A stretch of DNA of 64,000 nt from an uncultured Phocaeicola sp. (GTDB taxonomy: Bacteria > Bacteroidota > Bacteroidia > Bacteroidales > Bacteroidaceae): contig CAPAOL010000008.1 in assembly GCA_948579315.1 (NCBI GenBank), positions 28,876-92,875 on the forward strand, written 5' to 3'. The position numbers and the translations under genes are program-made. This document shows, piece by piece, positions 26,263 through 35,061 of the stretch. Numbering within the stretch: the stretch's first letter is position 1; every line of letters begins with the position of its first letter. The notes beneath the pieces were generated by a model. That model worked only from the letters and a program-made list of their open reading frames with translations, was not told where the DNA came from and did no database searches.

Positions 26263-28038
26263 CTATTTGTAAATAGGTCCATAAGTTGAGCAAGCTCTGT
26301 AGTCGGAACCTTCCTTATCCATACCGAAGGCATTCCATGATGCCGGGCGGAAAATCTTGTCGTCTTCTACATTATGCATACAAACAGGAATACGTAGCAT
26401 AGATGCCAGAGTTATTAAATCCTGTCCGATGTGTCCATAGCTGATGGCGCCGTGGTTGGCTCCCCAGTTGTTCATTACCGAATAGACATCACGGAATGCA
26501 GGTTTGTCGCATAGGCGGGGTACAAACCAAGTAGTAGGCCATGTGGGATCTGTACGCATGTTCAGTACCTGATGGATTTCCGGATCAATATCTACTGTCC
26601 AGCCTTCTGCCAGTTGCAATACTGGACCTAAGCCTTTTACCAGATTAAGACGCATCATGGTGACAGGCATACCGCCTTTAGACAAGAAATTGGAAGAGAA
26701 ACCGCCTCCACGGAAATAGTCGCGATCTGCCGGATACCAGGTTGTAGCTTTCAGACAAGCTTCGACATCGGCTTCAGTCATTTCCCAGTTGGGCTTCATG
26801 CAGGGCTCTCCCGCTTCATTATGGCTCTCACCGGTAGCGTCCAGAGTGGTTGCACCAGAGTTGATAAGATGGATGATACCGTTTTTAGCCATTCCGGTAA
26901 GTTCTTTGCCGGTGACACGTTTTACCGCTTCGGGACTCCAGTAAGTACGGATGTCGGAGAACATCTGTCCACAGCCACTCAGCAGGTGACCGAATAACAT
27001 GGCAACACCATTGCAAGCATCATTTTCGGTAGCCAGAACGTATGCTTCGCGAATGCCGTTCCAGTCGAAAGTGGTGTTGAGCAGTGCTTCACTGAAGTCA
27101 CCGTTTGGTTTCCAGTCAGTCCATTGGCGTTGCCCCTGGAAGCCGGCTGCGATGGCATTATGGCCGATAGCTTCTTCTTTGAATCCCATTTCAAGCAATT
27201 TCGGGTTGCCGACCATCAAGTCACGCATGATGATAGTCATTTTTACAATAAATTCCCAGTCGGCATCCTTCTCTTCACGGGTTTTGCGCTTTTCGGGACG
27301 GTTCTTAAAGTCTTCCCCTTCGTTGGGCTTGCAATATTTTTCAGTCCAGGCCATTGCCTTGGCATATTCTTCATGGTCATAGATTCCTTCTTCCATACGG
27401 CGCAGGATCTCAGTTTCGTCCACGCTTTCATTACGTATTCCCAGATATTCCTGGAAAAAGTCAGGATCGACAATAGAGCCGGCGATACCCATGCAGACAC
27501 TACCGAAAGAAAGATAGCTTTTTCCGCGCATATTGGCTACAGCCATGGCGGCACGGGCGAAACGCAATAGCTTTTCTGCTACATCGGCCGGAATCGTGTT
27601 GTCATCCAAATCTTGTACATCGTGTCCGTAAATACCGAATGCAGGCAGCCCTTTCTGTGCGTGTCCGGCTAATACGGCAGCCAGATAAACGGCTCCCGGA
27701 CGCTCTGTGCCGTTGAATCCCCAGACTGCTTTCGGCCAGTGCGGGTGCATATCCATTGTTTCGGAGCCATAGCACCAGCAACTGGTTACGGTAATGGTGG
27801 CACCTACTCCTTCGCGTTCGAATTTCTCGGCACAAGCGGCGCTTTCGGCTACACGACCGATGGTGCTGTCTGCTATTACACATTCCACGGGGCTTCCGTC
27901 ACCGTTTTTCAAGTTGGATGAAATCAGTTCGGCAACAGCTTTTGCCAGGTTCATAGTTTTGTCTTCAAGGCTTTCGCGGACACCACCCTGGCGGCCGTCG
28001 ATAGTGGGACGAATCCCGATTTTAGGATACTTTTTCAT
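26263..28038 (-). CDS. fucI: L-fucose isomerase
   Basis: A 591-aa enzyme converting L-fucose to L-fuculose (and D-arabinose to D-ribulose). The Mn2+ ligands of E. coli FucI, E337 and D361, have counterparts at the same 24-residue spacing in ATENDACNG and FSDIRTYW; a conserved His lies in ANHGAISYGH. PKIGIRPTIDGRQGGVRES is the family N-terminus. I start at the ATG at 28038; another in-frame ATG lies three codons upstream. It is 21 nt from fucR. The kinase and aldolase that use its product are not in this cluster. Confidence 0.96.
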   Translation of the reverse strand: MKKYPKIGIRPTIDGRQGGVRESLEDKTMNLAKAVAELISSNLKNGDGSPVECVIADSTIGRVAESAACAEKFEREGVGATITVTSCWCYGSETMDMHPHWPKAVWGFNGTERPGAVYLAAVLAGHAQKGLPAFGIYGHDVQDLDDNTIPADVAEKLLRFARAAMAVANMRGKSYLSFGSVCMGIAGSIVDPDFFQEYLGIRNESVDETEILRRMEEGIYDHEEYAKAMAWTEKYCKPNEGEDFKNRPEKRKTREEKDADWEFIVKMTIIMRDLMVGNPKLLEMGFKEEAIGHNAIAAGFQGQRQWTDWKPNGDFSEALLNTTFDWNGIREAYVLATENDACNGVAMLFGHLLSGCGQMFSDIRTYWSPEAVKRVTGKELTGMAKNGIIHLINSGATTLDATGESHNEAGEPCMKPNWEMTEADVEACLKATTWYPADRDYFRGGGFSSNFLSKGGMPVTMMRLNLVKGLGPVLQLAEGWTVDIDPEIHQVLNMRTDPTWPTTWFVPRLCDKPAFRDVYSVMNNWGANHGAISYGHIGQDLITLASMLRIPVCMHNVEDDKIFRPASWNAFGMDKEGSDYRACSTYGPIYK

Positions 28039-28059
28039 GATATACATAGGTTTTAGTTG

Positions 28060-29040
28060 TTAAATTGAATTTCTTAAATGGACTTCGGTAGGGAGATAAG
28101 TTCTGATTTCCTGTCCGGTTAGTACAAATTCTGCGGCTTTCCGCCCCAGCTCTTCCCAGTTGATACTGAGTACCGTAATCCCTTGGTCTATTACCTCGTA
28201 GGCAGGAGTGTCATTGTAGGCTATCAGTCCGAAATCTTCTCCGCATTTCAGCCCGGTTGTCCGGCTTTGCTTGATTATATTGACTACCTCTATCTGACGG
28301 ATTGCAATGTATACTTCTCCTTTACGGACTTGTATCCGGTCTGTATTTTCCACAATGGCTGAATCAATGTGATAATCCTGACAGAAACAATTGAAATACT
28401 GACAACTGCTACGGGGGTGTTTGATGTCTTCGGGAAATAAAAGTACTAGTCTCTGATATTTTCTCAGATGTTCTTTCAATGCGGCCAATGCATGATAAAA
28501 GGAATCGTCAAAATCCTGACATACGTATGAATAGTCCTTTTTATCGAACTTCCCGAAATCCAACAGCAGCAACTTAGACGAATCTATTTTGTAAAGATGG
28601 GGGGATAGTTTCTCATTGTCGAAGTTCATCACAATGTATTTATTGTATCTGCCTATTGATTCACGTAAGATGGTATTGAAAAGTCGTTCATTATATTGAT
28701 GAAACAATAAATCTACTTTGTAGTTGATGGATAGTTTTTTGATAAAACTATTATATAACGAGTATTTAAAGGGAGAATACTCGTCCAGCAGAAGCAGAAT
28801 GTTTGTAAGCTTGTTGGTAACGTAGTAACCTTTTCCCGGAGTAGAGTCTATTATTCCCCGGTCTTTTAAATCAATGAATGCTTTGAACACCGTATCCCGC
28901 GACACTTGATACTCACGGCTCAGTTTGTTGATGGACGGTAATGTGCAGTCCGATTTATATTTGCCCATGGAAATCTCCTGACTGAGTAAATCAGCCAGTT
29001 GTTTCACTTTAGTGGTCTGCTGTCCAAAGGTAACTTTCAT
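28060..29040 (-). CDS. fucR: GntR-family fucose regulator
   Basis: A 326-aa protein with an N-terminal winged helix of the GntR family (LPSINKLSREYQVSRDTVFK, about 38-57, then STPGKGYYV) and a periplasmic-binding-protein-like effector domain (about 85-326, with GLIAYNDTPAYEVIDQGIT). In B. thetaiotaomicron FucR of the same type represses the fucose operon and is released by L-fucose. Position directly upstream of fucI supports the same role here. The gene name rests on context as well as family. Confidence 0.85.
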   Translation of the reverse strand: MKVTFGQQTTKVKQLADLLSQEISMGKYKSDCTLPSINKLSREYQVSRDTVFKAFIDLKDRGIIDSTPGKGYYVTNKLTNILLLLDEYSPFKYSLYNSFIKKLSINYKVDLLFHQYNERLFNTILRESIGRYNKYIVMNFDNEKLSPHLYKIDSSKLLLLDFGKFDKKDYSYVCQDFDDSFYHALAALKEHLRKYQRLVLLFPEDIKHPRSSCQYFNCFCQDYHIDSAIVENTDRIQVRKGEVYIAIRQIEVVNIIKQSRTTGLKCGEDFGLIAYNDTPAYEVIDQGITVLSINWEELGRKAAEFVLTGQEIRTYLPTEVHLRNSI

Positions 29041-29100
29041 GAACTGTTTAAGGTTTTACGCGGACAATGCAAACTGTGCTGAACTGTCCCGATGCAAAGG

Positions 29101-29399
29101 AATGCAATTTATTCATAAACAGCAAGATGAAAAGGTATGTTTTATAACACAAGATTCGAAGCTTCTATATCGATTTCCGGAAGAATGTGTAGTACGTACT
29201 AATCAAATAATATAATTAGAGTATTTGCCGAAGTATATTAACCGCATTACAGAACAAAGGGGGGGAGTCGTGTCTTGCCGGTGCGCCGGATATTGTTTTG
29301 CTGGTTTGTGAAATGATTGCCGGGCGTATGAATGCAAAATTGACTCGGGATATGGAATTTAAAGACGGACTGCATTTTATCATCGAACTTCCTCTATAA
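29101..29399 (+). pseudogene. Decayed histidine-kinase-like gene (3' remnant)
   Basis: One frame reads MQFIHKQQDEKVCFITQDSK, continues to RTNQII, meets a TAA (29212-29214), then continues LEYLPKYINRITEQ. At a run of seven G (29259-29265) the reading shifts, after which a second frame gives GAPDIVLLVCEMIAGRM and ends GLHFIIELPL, stop at 29397. The end resembles the last part of a sensor-kinase ATPase domain (typically ...LGL..CKMIAERM...G..F.F.LPL). One stop and one frameshift make expression unlikely. It fills most of the 448-bp gap between fucR and gpmI. Confidence 0.55.
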
Positions 29400-29438
29400 A
29401 AAATAGGTGAAACATTATTCATTGACAGGGCTTTTTTG

Positions 29439-29446
29439 TACCTTTG
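29439..29446 (+). promoter_or_regulatory. -7 box of gpmI
   Basis: TACCTTTG matches TAnnTTTG, 43 nt upstream of the ATG at 29489. A TTGAC at 29422 is too close to be an ideal -33. Confidence 0.6.
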
Positions 29447-29488
29447 CACCCGGAAAAAGCAAGGATAAACTTTAAACAAAATAAGATT

Positions 29489-31003
29489 ATGAGTAAAAAA
29501 GCCCTTTTAATGATTCTTGATGGTTGGGGTATCGGCGATCAAGGTAAAGACGATGTAATCTTTAACACTCCCACTCCTTACTGGGATTCTCTGTTGGCAA
29601 ACTATCCGCACTCTGAATTGCAGGCTAGCGGTGAGAACGTTGGTTTGCCCGACGGACAGATGGGTAACTCCGAAGTAGGACACTTGAATATCGGTGCAGG
29701 ACGTATCGTTTATCAGGATTTGGTAAAGATTAACCGTGCATGTGCCGACAACAGCATAATGAAGAATCCCGAGATTGTTTCCGCTTTCTCTTACGCAAAG
29801 GAAAATGGCAAGAACATCCACTTTATGGGATTGACTTCAAACGGTGGTGTACACAGTTCATTCGATCATTTGTTCAAACTTTGCGATATCTCTAAAGAAT
29901 ATGGCATTGAAAATACATTTATCCACTGCTTTATGGATGGTCGTGACACAGACCCGAAGAGTGGTAAAGGCTTTATCGAACAACTGACTGCGCACTGTGA
30001 AAACTCAGCCGGTAAAATCGCTTCTATCGTTGGTCGCTTCTATGCTATGGATCGTGACAAGCGTTGGGAACGTGTGAAAGAAGCATACGACCTGTTGGTT
30101 GAAGGTAAAGGAAAGCAAGCCACCGATATGGTTCAGGCTATGCAGGAATCATACGATGAAGGTGTTACAGATGAATTCATCAAACCGATCAATAATTCTA
30201 CCGTAGACGGTACCATCAAAGAAGGTGATGTGGTTATCTTCTTCAACTACCGTAACGACCGTGCCAAGGAATTGACTGTTGTGCTGACTCAACAGGATAT
30301 GCCGGAACAAGGTATGCATACTATTCCGGGCTTGCAGTTTTATTGCATGACTCCGTATGATGCGTCTTTCAAGGGTGTTCATATTCTGTTCGACAAGGAA
30401 AATGTTCAAAATACGTTGGGTGAATATCTGGCTGCTAACGGTAAGACTCAGTTACACATTGCAGAAACGGAAAAGTATGCTCACGTAACTTTCTTCTTCA
30501 ATGGTGGTCGTGAAACTCCGTATGATGCCGAAGAGCGTATCTTGGTTCCATCTCCGAAAGTGGCTACTTACGACTTGAAGCCTGAGATGAGTGCTTATGA
30601 AGTGAAGGATAAATTGGTAGAAGCCATCAAGACCCAGAAATTCGATTTCATTGTCGTGAATTACGCTAATGGTGATATGGTAGGTCATACAGGTATCTAT
30701 GACGCTATTGAAAAAGCAGTGAAGGCTATTGACGAGTGCGTGAAAGATACAGTGGAAGCTGCCAAGGCTAATGATTATGAAGTAATCATTATTGCCGACC
30801 ACGGTAATGCCGACCATGCACTGAATGAAGATGGTACACCTAATACGGCTCACTCTTTGAACCCTGTTCCATTTGTATATGTAACAGAGAATAAGAATGC
30901 TAAAGTGGAAAATGGTGTATTGGCAGATGTTGCTCCTTCTATCTTGCACATTTTGGGCATGCCCCAGCCTGCCGACATGACCGGACGGGATTTGATAAAA
31001 TAA
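29489..31003 (+). CDS. gpmI: Cofactor-independent phosphoglycerate mutase
   Basis: A 504-aa alkaline-phosphatase-superfamily enzyme of glycolysis, interconverting 3- and 2-phosphoglycerate with Mn2+. KALLMILDGWG carries the first metal Asp; GQMGNSEVGHLNIGAGR has the phosphoserine nucleophile (S61); IIADHGNADHALNEDG gives late metal ligands. The ATG at 29489 begins the family N-terminus MSKKALLMILDGWG. A longer frame to 29444 would start inside the promoter. It is followed by a palindromic repeat. Confidence 0.97.
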   Translation: MSKKALLMILDGWGIGDQGKDDVIFNTPTPYWDSLLANYPHSELQASGENVGLPDGQMGNSEVGHLNIGAGRIVYQDLVKINRACADNSIMKNPEIVSAFSYAKENGKNIHFMGLTSNGGVHSSFDHLFKLCDISKEYGIENTFIHCFMDGRDTDPKSGKGFIEQLTAHCENSAGKIASIVGRFYAMDRDKRWERVKEAYDLLVEGKGKQATDMVQAMQESYDEGVTDEFIKPINNSTVDGTIKEGDVVIFFNYRNDRAKELTVVLTQQDMPEQGMHTIPGLQFYCMTPYDASFKGVHILFDKENVQNTLGEYLAANGKTQLHIAETEKYAHVTFFFNGGRETPYDAEERILVPSPKVATYDLKPEMSAYEVKDKLVEAIKTQKFDFIVVNYANGDMVGHTGIYDAIEKAVKAIDECVKDTVEAAKANDYEVIIIADHGNADHALNEDGTPNTAHSLNPVPFVYVTENKNAKVENGVLADVAPSILHILGMPQPADMTGRDLIK

Positions 31004-31022
31004 TGTAGAAAGTATATTTATT

Positions 31023-31088
31023 TGTCATTCTGAACAAGGTGAGGAATCTGTAATGAAGCATGGATTCGTCACTTTGTCCGGAATGACA
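31023..31088. repeat. Intergenic palindromic repeat after gpmI
   Basis: TGTCATTCTGAACAAGGTGA (from 31023) is mirrored by CACTTTGTCCGGAATGACA (to 31088). The inner arms contain GGAATCT and GGATTCG. It is the same family as 4975-5059 and resembles a rho-independent hairpin without a T-run. Confidence 0.8.
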
Positions 31089-31105
31089 TTTTAATTTAAT
31101 AAGAG

Positions 31106-31687
31106 ATGATACAGATAGATGATGTTGTAATCTCCCTTGATGTGTTTCGTGAGAAATTTCTTTGTAATCTCGATGCCTGCAAAGGTGAGTGCTGCATAGA
31201 GGGAGATGCCGGTGCACCGGTGGAATTGGATGAAGTGGAAAAACTGGAAGAGGTGCTTCCTGTTATTTGGGACGAGCTTTCACCCGAGGCACGGGCGGTG
31301 ATTGATAAGCAGGGAGTGGTTTATACAGATGAAGAAGGCGATTTGGTAACTTCCATCGTCAATCATAAAGACTGTGTATTTACCTGTTATGATGAGAAGG
31401 GGTACTGTTATTGTGCCATTGAGAAAGCTTTCCGGGCAGGTAAGACCGATTTATATAAACCAATCTCCTGTCATCTTTATCCCATCCGTATAGGTGATTA
31501 TGGTCCTTACAAAGCGGTGAATTATCATCGTTGGAACGTATGTAAAGCCGCAGTGTTGCTGGGACAAAAAGAGAATCTGCCTGTTTATAAGTTCTTAAAA
31601 GAACCGTTGGTACGGAAATTTGGCGAGGAATGGTATAAGGAGCTGGAGATTGCGGCAGAGGAATTGCAGAGAAGAGGAATGATGTAA
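31106..31687 (+). CDS. DUF3109 family cysteine-rich protein
   Basis: A 193-aa cytoplasmic protein of the DUF3109 family, whose function is not known. It is cysteine-rich: CNLDACKGECC (C20-C30), DCVFTCYDEKGYCYC near the middle, then SCHLYPIRI and NVCKAA. The spacing suggests a metal or Fe-S site, as in related CxxxCxxxCC-type (YkgJ-like) proteins; that is inference. It lies 102 bp downstream of gpmI, after the palindromic repeat, and 67 bp upstream of a porin gene. No functional link to either is evident. Confidence 0.8.
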   Translation: MIQIDDVVISLDVFREKFLCNLDACKGECCIEGDAGAPVELDEVEKLEEVLPVIWDELSPEARAVIDKQGVVYTDEEGDLVTSIVNHKDCVFTCYDEKGYCYCAIEKAFRAGKTDLYKPISCHLYPIRIGDYGPYKAVNYHRWNVCKAAVLLGQKENLPVYKFLKEPLVRKFGEEWYKELEIAAEELQRRGMM

Positions 31688-31754
31688 ATCTTGTCCGGTT
31701 TGATCATTCCCGATTTATTATATTAACCAAAATTTAATACTACGAAAAGCCCCC

Positions 31755-32942
31755 ATGAAAAGATTACTCTTGTCGTGCTGTATCCTGTTATGCGTCGTTT
31801 CGGCTATGCAGGCTCAAGAACAGCCCTTAATCAGTCCGGATGATTCTATCCGCAGTTTGGTGGGACGTCTGTTCCCGAACAGCAATCCGGATATCTCAGC
31901 GCACATGAATCTGCAATTCTCTACTTCGGGAGTTGCCAACTTTGTTGAAGGCGATTTGGAAGACGCCTCTTTCAAACTGAATCGTGTGAAGCTGGAAATA
32001 TTAGGTTCTTTCAGCAAGCAATTTTCTTATCATTTCCGTCAGTCGTTTAATAAATACAGTAATCCGCACTCGCTGGATAATTTATCCTCTTCTATTGAGT
32101 ATGCTCTGGTAAATTGGAAGATGTCCGATAAGTTCACTTTGAATGTCGGAAAACAAGATATCGCCTTGGGAGGATATGAATATTATGTCAATGCCATCAA
32201 GGTACGCGAGTATAGTGAGTTTAATGATAATATCAGTTGCTATCAGGCGGGGGTAGCCGGAAGATTCAATTTGTCGCCTGCCAATGAGTTGGTGCTTCAG
32301 GTAGTAAACAACCGTAGCGGAGAGAATGATGAGACTTATCTTTACGGTTTGCCGCAAGGGGTGGAAAAGGCCAAAGTCCCTGTTCTGTCAACCGTGAACT
32401 GGAACGGGCTCTTCTTTGATAATGCGGTGCAATTGCGTTATGCGGCGTCATACGGACAGCTGGCGGAAGGTAAAAACCTTTATTGTTTTACGGCGGGTAA
32501 TATATATGAGAAAGGTCCTGTTATCGCTTATGTTGATTTGATGTATTCTCGTGAAGGATTGGATAGCAAAGGAATTATCAGTGACTTGCAAGGCCCTGTT
32601 CTGTCGGCTCCGTCTACAGCGCAGCATGCGGAATACTTTACTACCGTGGTGAACTTTGACTATCGTATCCATCCTAATTGGAATCTTTACCTGAAAGGCG
32701 CTTATGAGAGGGCTGGTATTTATAAGACAAACGGGCATTTTGAGAAAGGGCTTTATCGTACGACATGGAATGCGCAGGCTTGTGTGGAGTATTTCCCGAT
32801 GCGCAATAGCGAACTGCTTCTCTTTGCCCATTTTTTATATAAAGGACATCATTTGGCCCGGCGTGCGCAGGCCTTGGGAGGCATGAGTCCGGATACCCAA
32901 CGCGTCTCCATCGGGTTGGTTTACTCTATTCCGGTGTTCTGA
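31755..32942 (+). CDS. OprO/OprP-type outer-membrane porin
   Basis: A 395-aa beta-barrel protein with a signal peptide (about 1-20, ending AMQAQ). Strand patterns of the phosphate-selective porin O/P family are present: FKLNRVKLEILGSFSKQFSY, NVGKQDIALGGYEYY and a C-terminal strand RVSIGLVYSIPVF ending in Phe. Members form outer-membrane channels, and the substrate (phosphate or otherwise) cannot be told here. No phosphate-regulation gene is adjacent. It is followed by a hairpin terminator at 33075. Confidence 0.78.
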   Translation: MKRLLLSCCILLCVVSAMQAQEQPLISPDDSIRSLVGRLFPNSNPDISAHMNLQFSTSGVANFVEGDLEDASFKLNRVKLEILGSFSKQFSYHFRQSFNKYSNPHSLDNLSSSIEYALVNWKMSDKFTLNVGKQDIALGGYEYYVNAIKVREYSEFNDNISCYQAGVAGRFNLSPANELVLQVVNNRSGENDETYLYGLPQGVEKAKVPVLSTVNWNGLFFDNAVQLRYAASYGQLAEGKNLYCFTAGNIYEKGPVIAYVDLMYSREGLDSKGIISDLQGPVLSAPSTAQHAEYFTTVVNFDYRIHPNWNLYLKGAYERAGIYKTNGHFEKGLYRTTWNAQACVEYFPMRNSELLLFAHFLYKGHHLARRAQALGGMSPDTQRVSIGLVYSIPVF

Positions 32943-33074
32943 TACACACAACTGTCCTCATGCTGCACGCTAAAGCGTTTTTGCTGTATGGTCAAGACCT
33001 TTTATACAGAAAGCTACTGCATCCTTCCATAGCAAGATGTACGTCTCACAGTGGAAGAACGTAGTAATTGATAG

Positions 33075-33110
33075 GAGGAAAAGTCTTAAGGATGAGGTTT
33101 CCTCTTTTTT
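33075..33110 (+). terminator. Terminator upstream of the S8 peptidase gene
   Basis: GAGGAAA (33075-33081) and TTTCCTC (33098-33104) pair and are followed by six T. It lies 133 nt after the porin stop. I see nothing else in 32943-33074. Confidence 0.75.
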
Positions 33111-33111
33111 A

Positions 33112-33141
33112 TTGTAAGATCGGGAAAATACGCTATATTTG
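33112..33141 (+). promoter_or_regulatory. Promoter of the S8 peptidase/PorV-like operon
   Basis: TTG at 33112-33114 and TATATTTG at 33134-33141 are spaced 19 bp, fitting the Bacteroidetes consensus. The start codon is 43 nt downstream. Confidence 0.7.
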
Positions 33142-33183
33142 TGAAATAATTAAATACTTCAATTAACAACACAAGATAGTATA

Positions 33184-35043
33184 ATGAAAAAGATCGTCTT
33201 TTTTTTCCTGATGACTATATTGATAGCCTCATGCCATCAAGAAGAACTTTCTTCTGTTCCAGATGAACCGGAAGGGAAACAGCCTGTTTTTGATTTATCG
33301 GAAGAAGAGGTGCTTCAGGGTTGCATTTATGTGAAATTGAAAGAAGAACCAGCCGGAGAGGTGCGGGTAAGGAGCATAGGCAACACGGTAACGACAGGAG
33401 TCAAGGTATTGGATCGGGCTGCTTTTTCTTTGAAAATCGAGAGAATGGAACGTACTTTCCCTTATGCTGGCAAGTTTGAAGAACGTACCCGTAAAGAGGG
33501 GCTTCATTTATGGTATAATGTCTGGTTTTCTAAAGAGACATCGGCCACCCGTGCTGCTACCGAAGTGGCTTTTCTGGATGGTATTGAAACGGCTGTACCT
33601 GTTCCTAAGATTGTATCCAGGGCAACGCCGGAAACAGCGTGGAGCCTGTATGGCGTCCGGACGGGAGAGTGGTTGTTCAATGATCCGGATCTGTCCAGAC
33701 AATGGTATCTGGATAATCCCGGTACGGAGTCTTGGCAGAAGAAGGGTGCGGATATCCGTTTGTTTGATGTGTGGAAACAATATAATGGGAATCCGGCTGT
33801 CATTGTAGCGGTTGTAGATGGAGGCATTAATCAGGAACATCCTGATTTGCAGGATAATCTATGGACGAATCCGGATGAGATACCAGGTAATGGTATGGAC
33901 GATGATGGCAATGGATATGTGGATGACATACATGGTTATAATTTTGTGGATGATAATGCGACTTTGGTTCCTCACCGCCATGGGACTCATGTGGCGGGCA
34001 CTATCGGTGCGACAAATAATAATGGAACAGGTATCAGCAGCATTGCAGGGGGGGACGGAACTTCCGGCAGTGGGGTGAGACTCATGAGTTGTCAGATTTT
34101 GAAAAGCCTTATCTCTATCGGAGGAGAAGTAGCTTCTGATCCGTTTATTGCCGCCGCGATTAAGTATGGCGCTGATAATGGAGCTGTCATCAGCCAGAAC
34201 AGCTGGGGATACGCTGCCACTAGGGCGGGAAGGAATGCTTCTTCGTATATTAATCCTGTACATAAGGAAGCTATTGATTACTTTATAAAATATGCCGGAT
34301 GTGATAACAAAGGAGAGCAACTTGACGGAAGTCCCATGAAGGGAGGTATTGTATTGTTTGCATCAGGTAATGCGAATACGTCCGATCCCAGGATAGCGGC
34401 ACCGGCTGATTATGAAAAGGTTGTTGCGGTTGCAGCCATTGAGGCCGATTATAGGAAAGCTTCTTATTCCAATTATGGCACTTATACGGATATTTCTGCT
34501 CCCGGCGGATCGTTGGATGGAGACGGACGGATTTGGAGCACGACTACGGAACGATCCAATAATTATGAATACTTGGCTGGTACATCGATGGCGTGCCCGC
34601 TGGTCAGTGGTGTAGCGGCCTTGGTGATAGAGAAGTATGGGGTAGGCAAGAAAGGGTTTACACCGGAGGCTTTGAAGGAGATTCTCTATCAGAGTGCATA
34701 CGACTTGGATGAATATAATCCGCGATATGCTGGTCAGTTAGGACACGGATGTGTGGATGCCGCCGCCGCTTTAGAGATCGATGTCTCCAATCTTCATCCT
34801 TTTATCTTAAAATCCAATCAAATAACTGATAATATGCTGATATTCAGTGTGAGCAGTAGTATGTCCGGAAATGGGAAATTGATTTTGTATAATGGCATCG
34901 GCAGCAAGGTGTTGGATCTTCATCTGAAACTTGAAGCCGCATCCCTGCATGCTGTGGACATAACCAAACTCTCTGCCGGATATTATACCTTAGTCTATCA
35001 GGCTAAAGGGATGGAAATCAGAGAGAAATTTATCAAGTACTAA
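33184..35043 (+). CDS. Subtilisin-like (S8) lipoprotein peptidase with sorting-like C-terminus
   Basis: A 619-aa predicted lipoprotein (lipobox LIASC, Cys17). A prodomain-like region (about 35-140) precedes the S8 domain (about 190-530) with catalytic D212 (VAVVDGGINQEHPDL), H266 (HGTHVAGT) and S468 (GTSMACPLVSG). All three are intact, so it should be active. The last about 80 residues form a beta-sandwich-like tail ending LSAGYYTLVYQAKGMEIREK, which resembles type IX secretion (T9SS) sorting domains. The next gene encodes a PorV-like protein, 18 nt downstream. A surface-anchored protease matured with its partner is the simplest reading; its target is unknown. Confidence 0.85.
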   Translation: MKKIVFFFLMTILIASCHQEELSSVPDEPEGKQPVFDLSEEEVLQGCIYVKLKEEPAGEVRVRSIGNTVTTGVKVLDRAAFSLKIERMERTFPYAGKFEERTRKEGLHLWYNVWFSKETSATRAATEVAFLDGIETAVPVPKIVSRATPETAWSLYGVRTGEWLFNDPDLSRQWYLDNPGTESWQKKGADIRLFDVWKQYNGNPAVIVAVVDGGINQEHPDLQDNLWTNPDEIPGNGMDDDGNGYVDDIHGYNFVDDNATLVPHRHGTHVAGTIGATNNNGTGISSIAGGDGTSGSGVRLMSCQILKSLISIGGEVASDPFIAAAIKYGADNGAVISQNSWGYAATRAGRNASSYINPVHKEAIDYFIKYAGCDNKGEQLDGSPMKGGIVLFASGNANTSDPRIAAPADYEKVVAVAAIEADYRKASYSNYGTYTDISAPGGSLDGDGRIWSTTTERSNNYEYLAGTSMACPLVSGVAALVIEKYGVGKKGFTPEALKEILYQSAYDLDEYNPRYAGQLGHGCVDAAAALEIDVSNLHPFILKSNQITDNMLIFSVSSSMSGNGKLILYNGIGSKVLDLHLKLEAASLHAVDITKLSAGYYTLVYQAKGMEIREKFIKY

Positions 35044-35061
35044 TCCCAAAAAATAAAGAAT

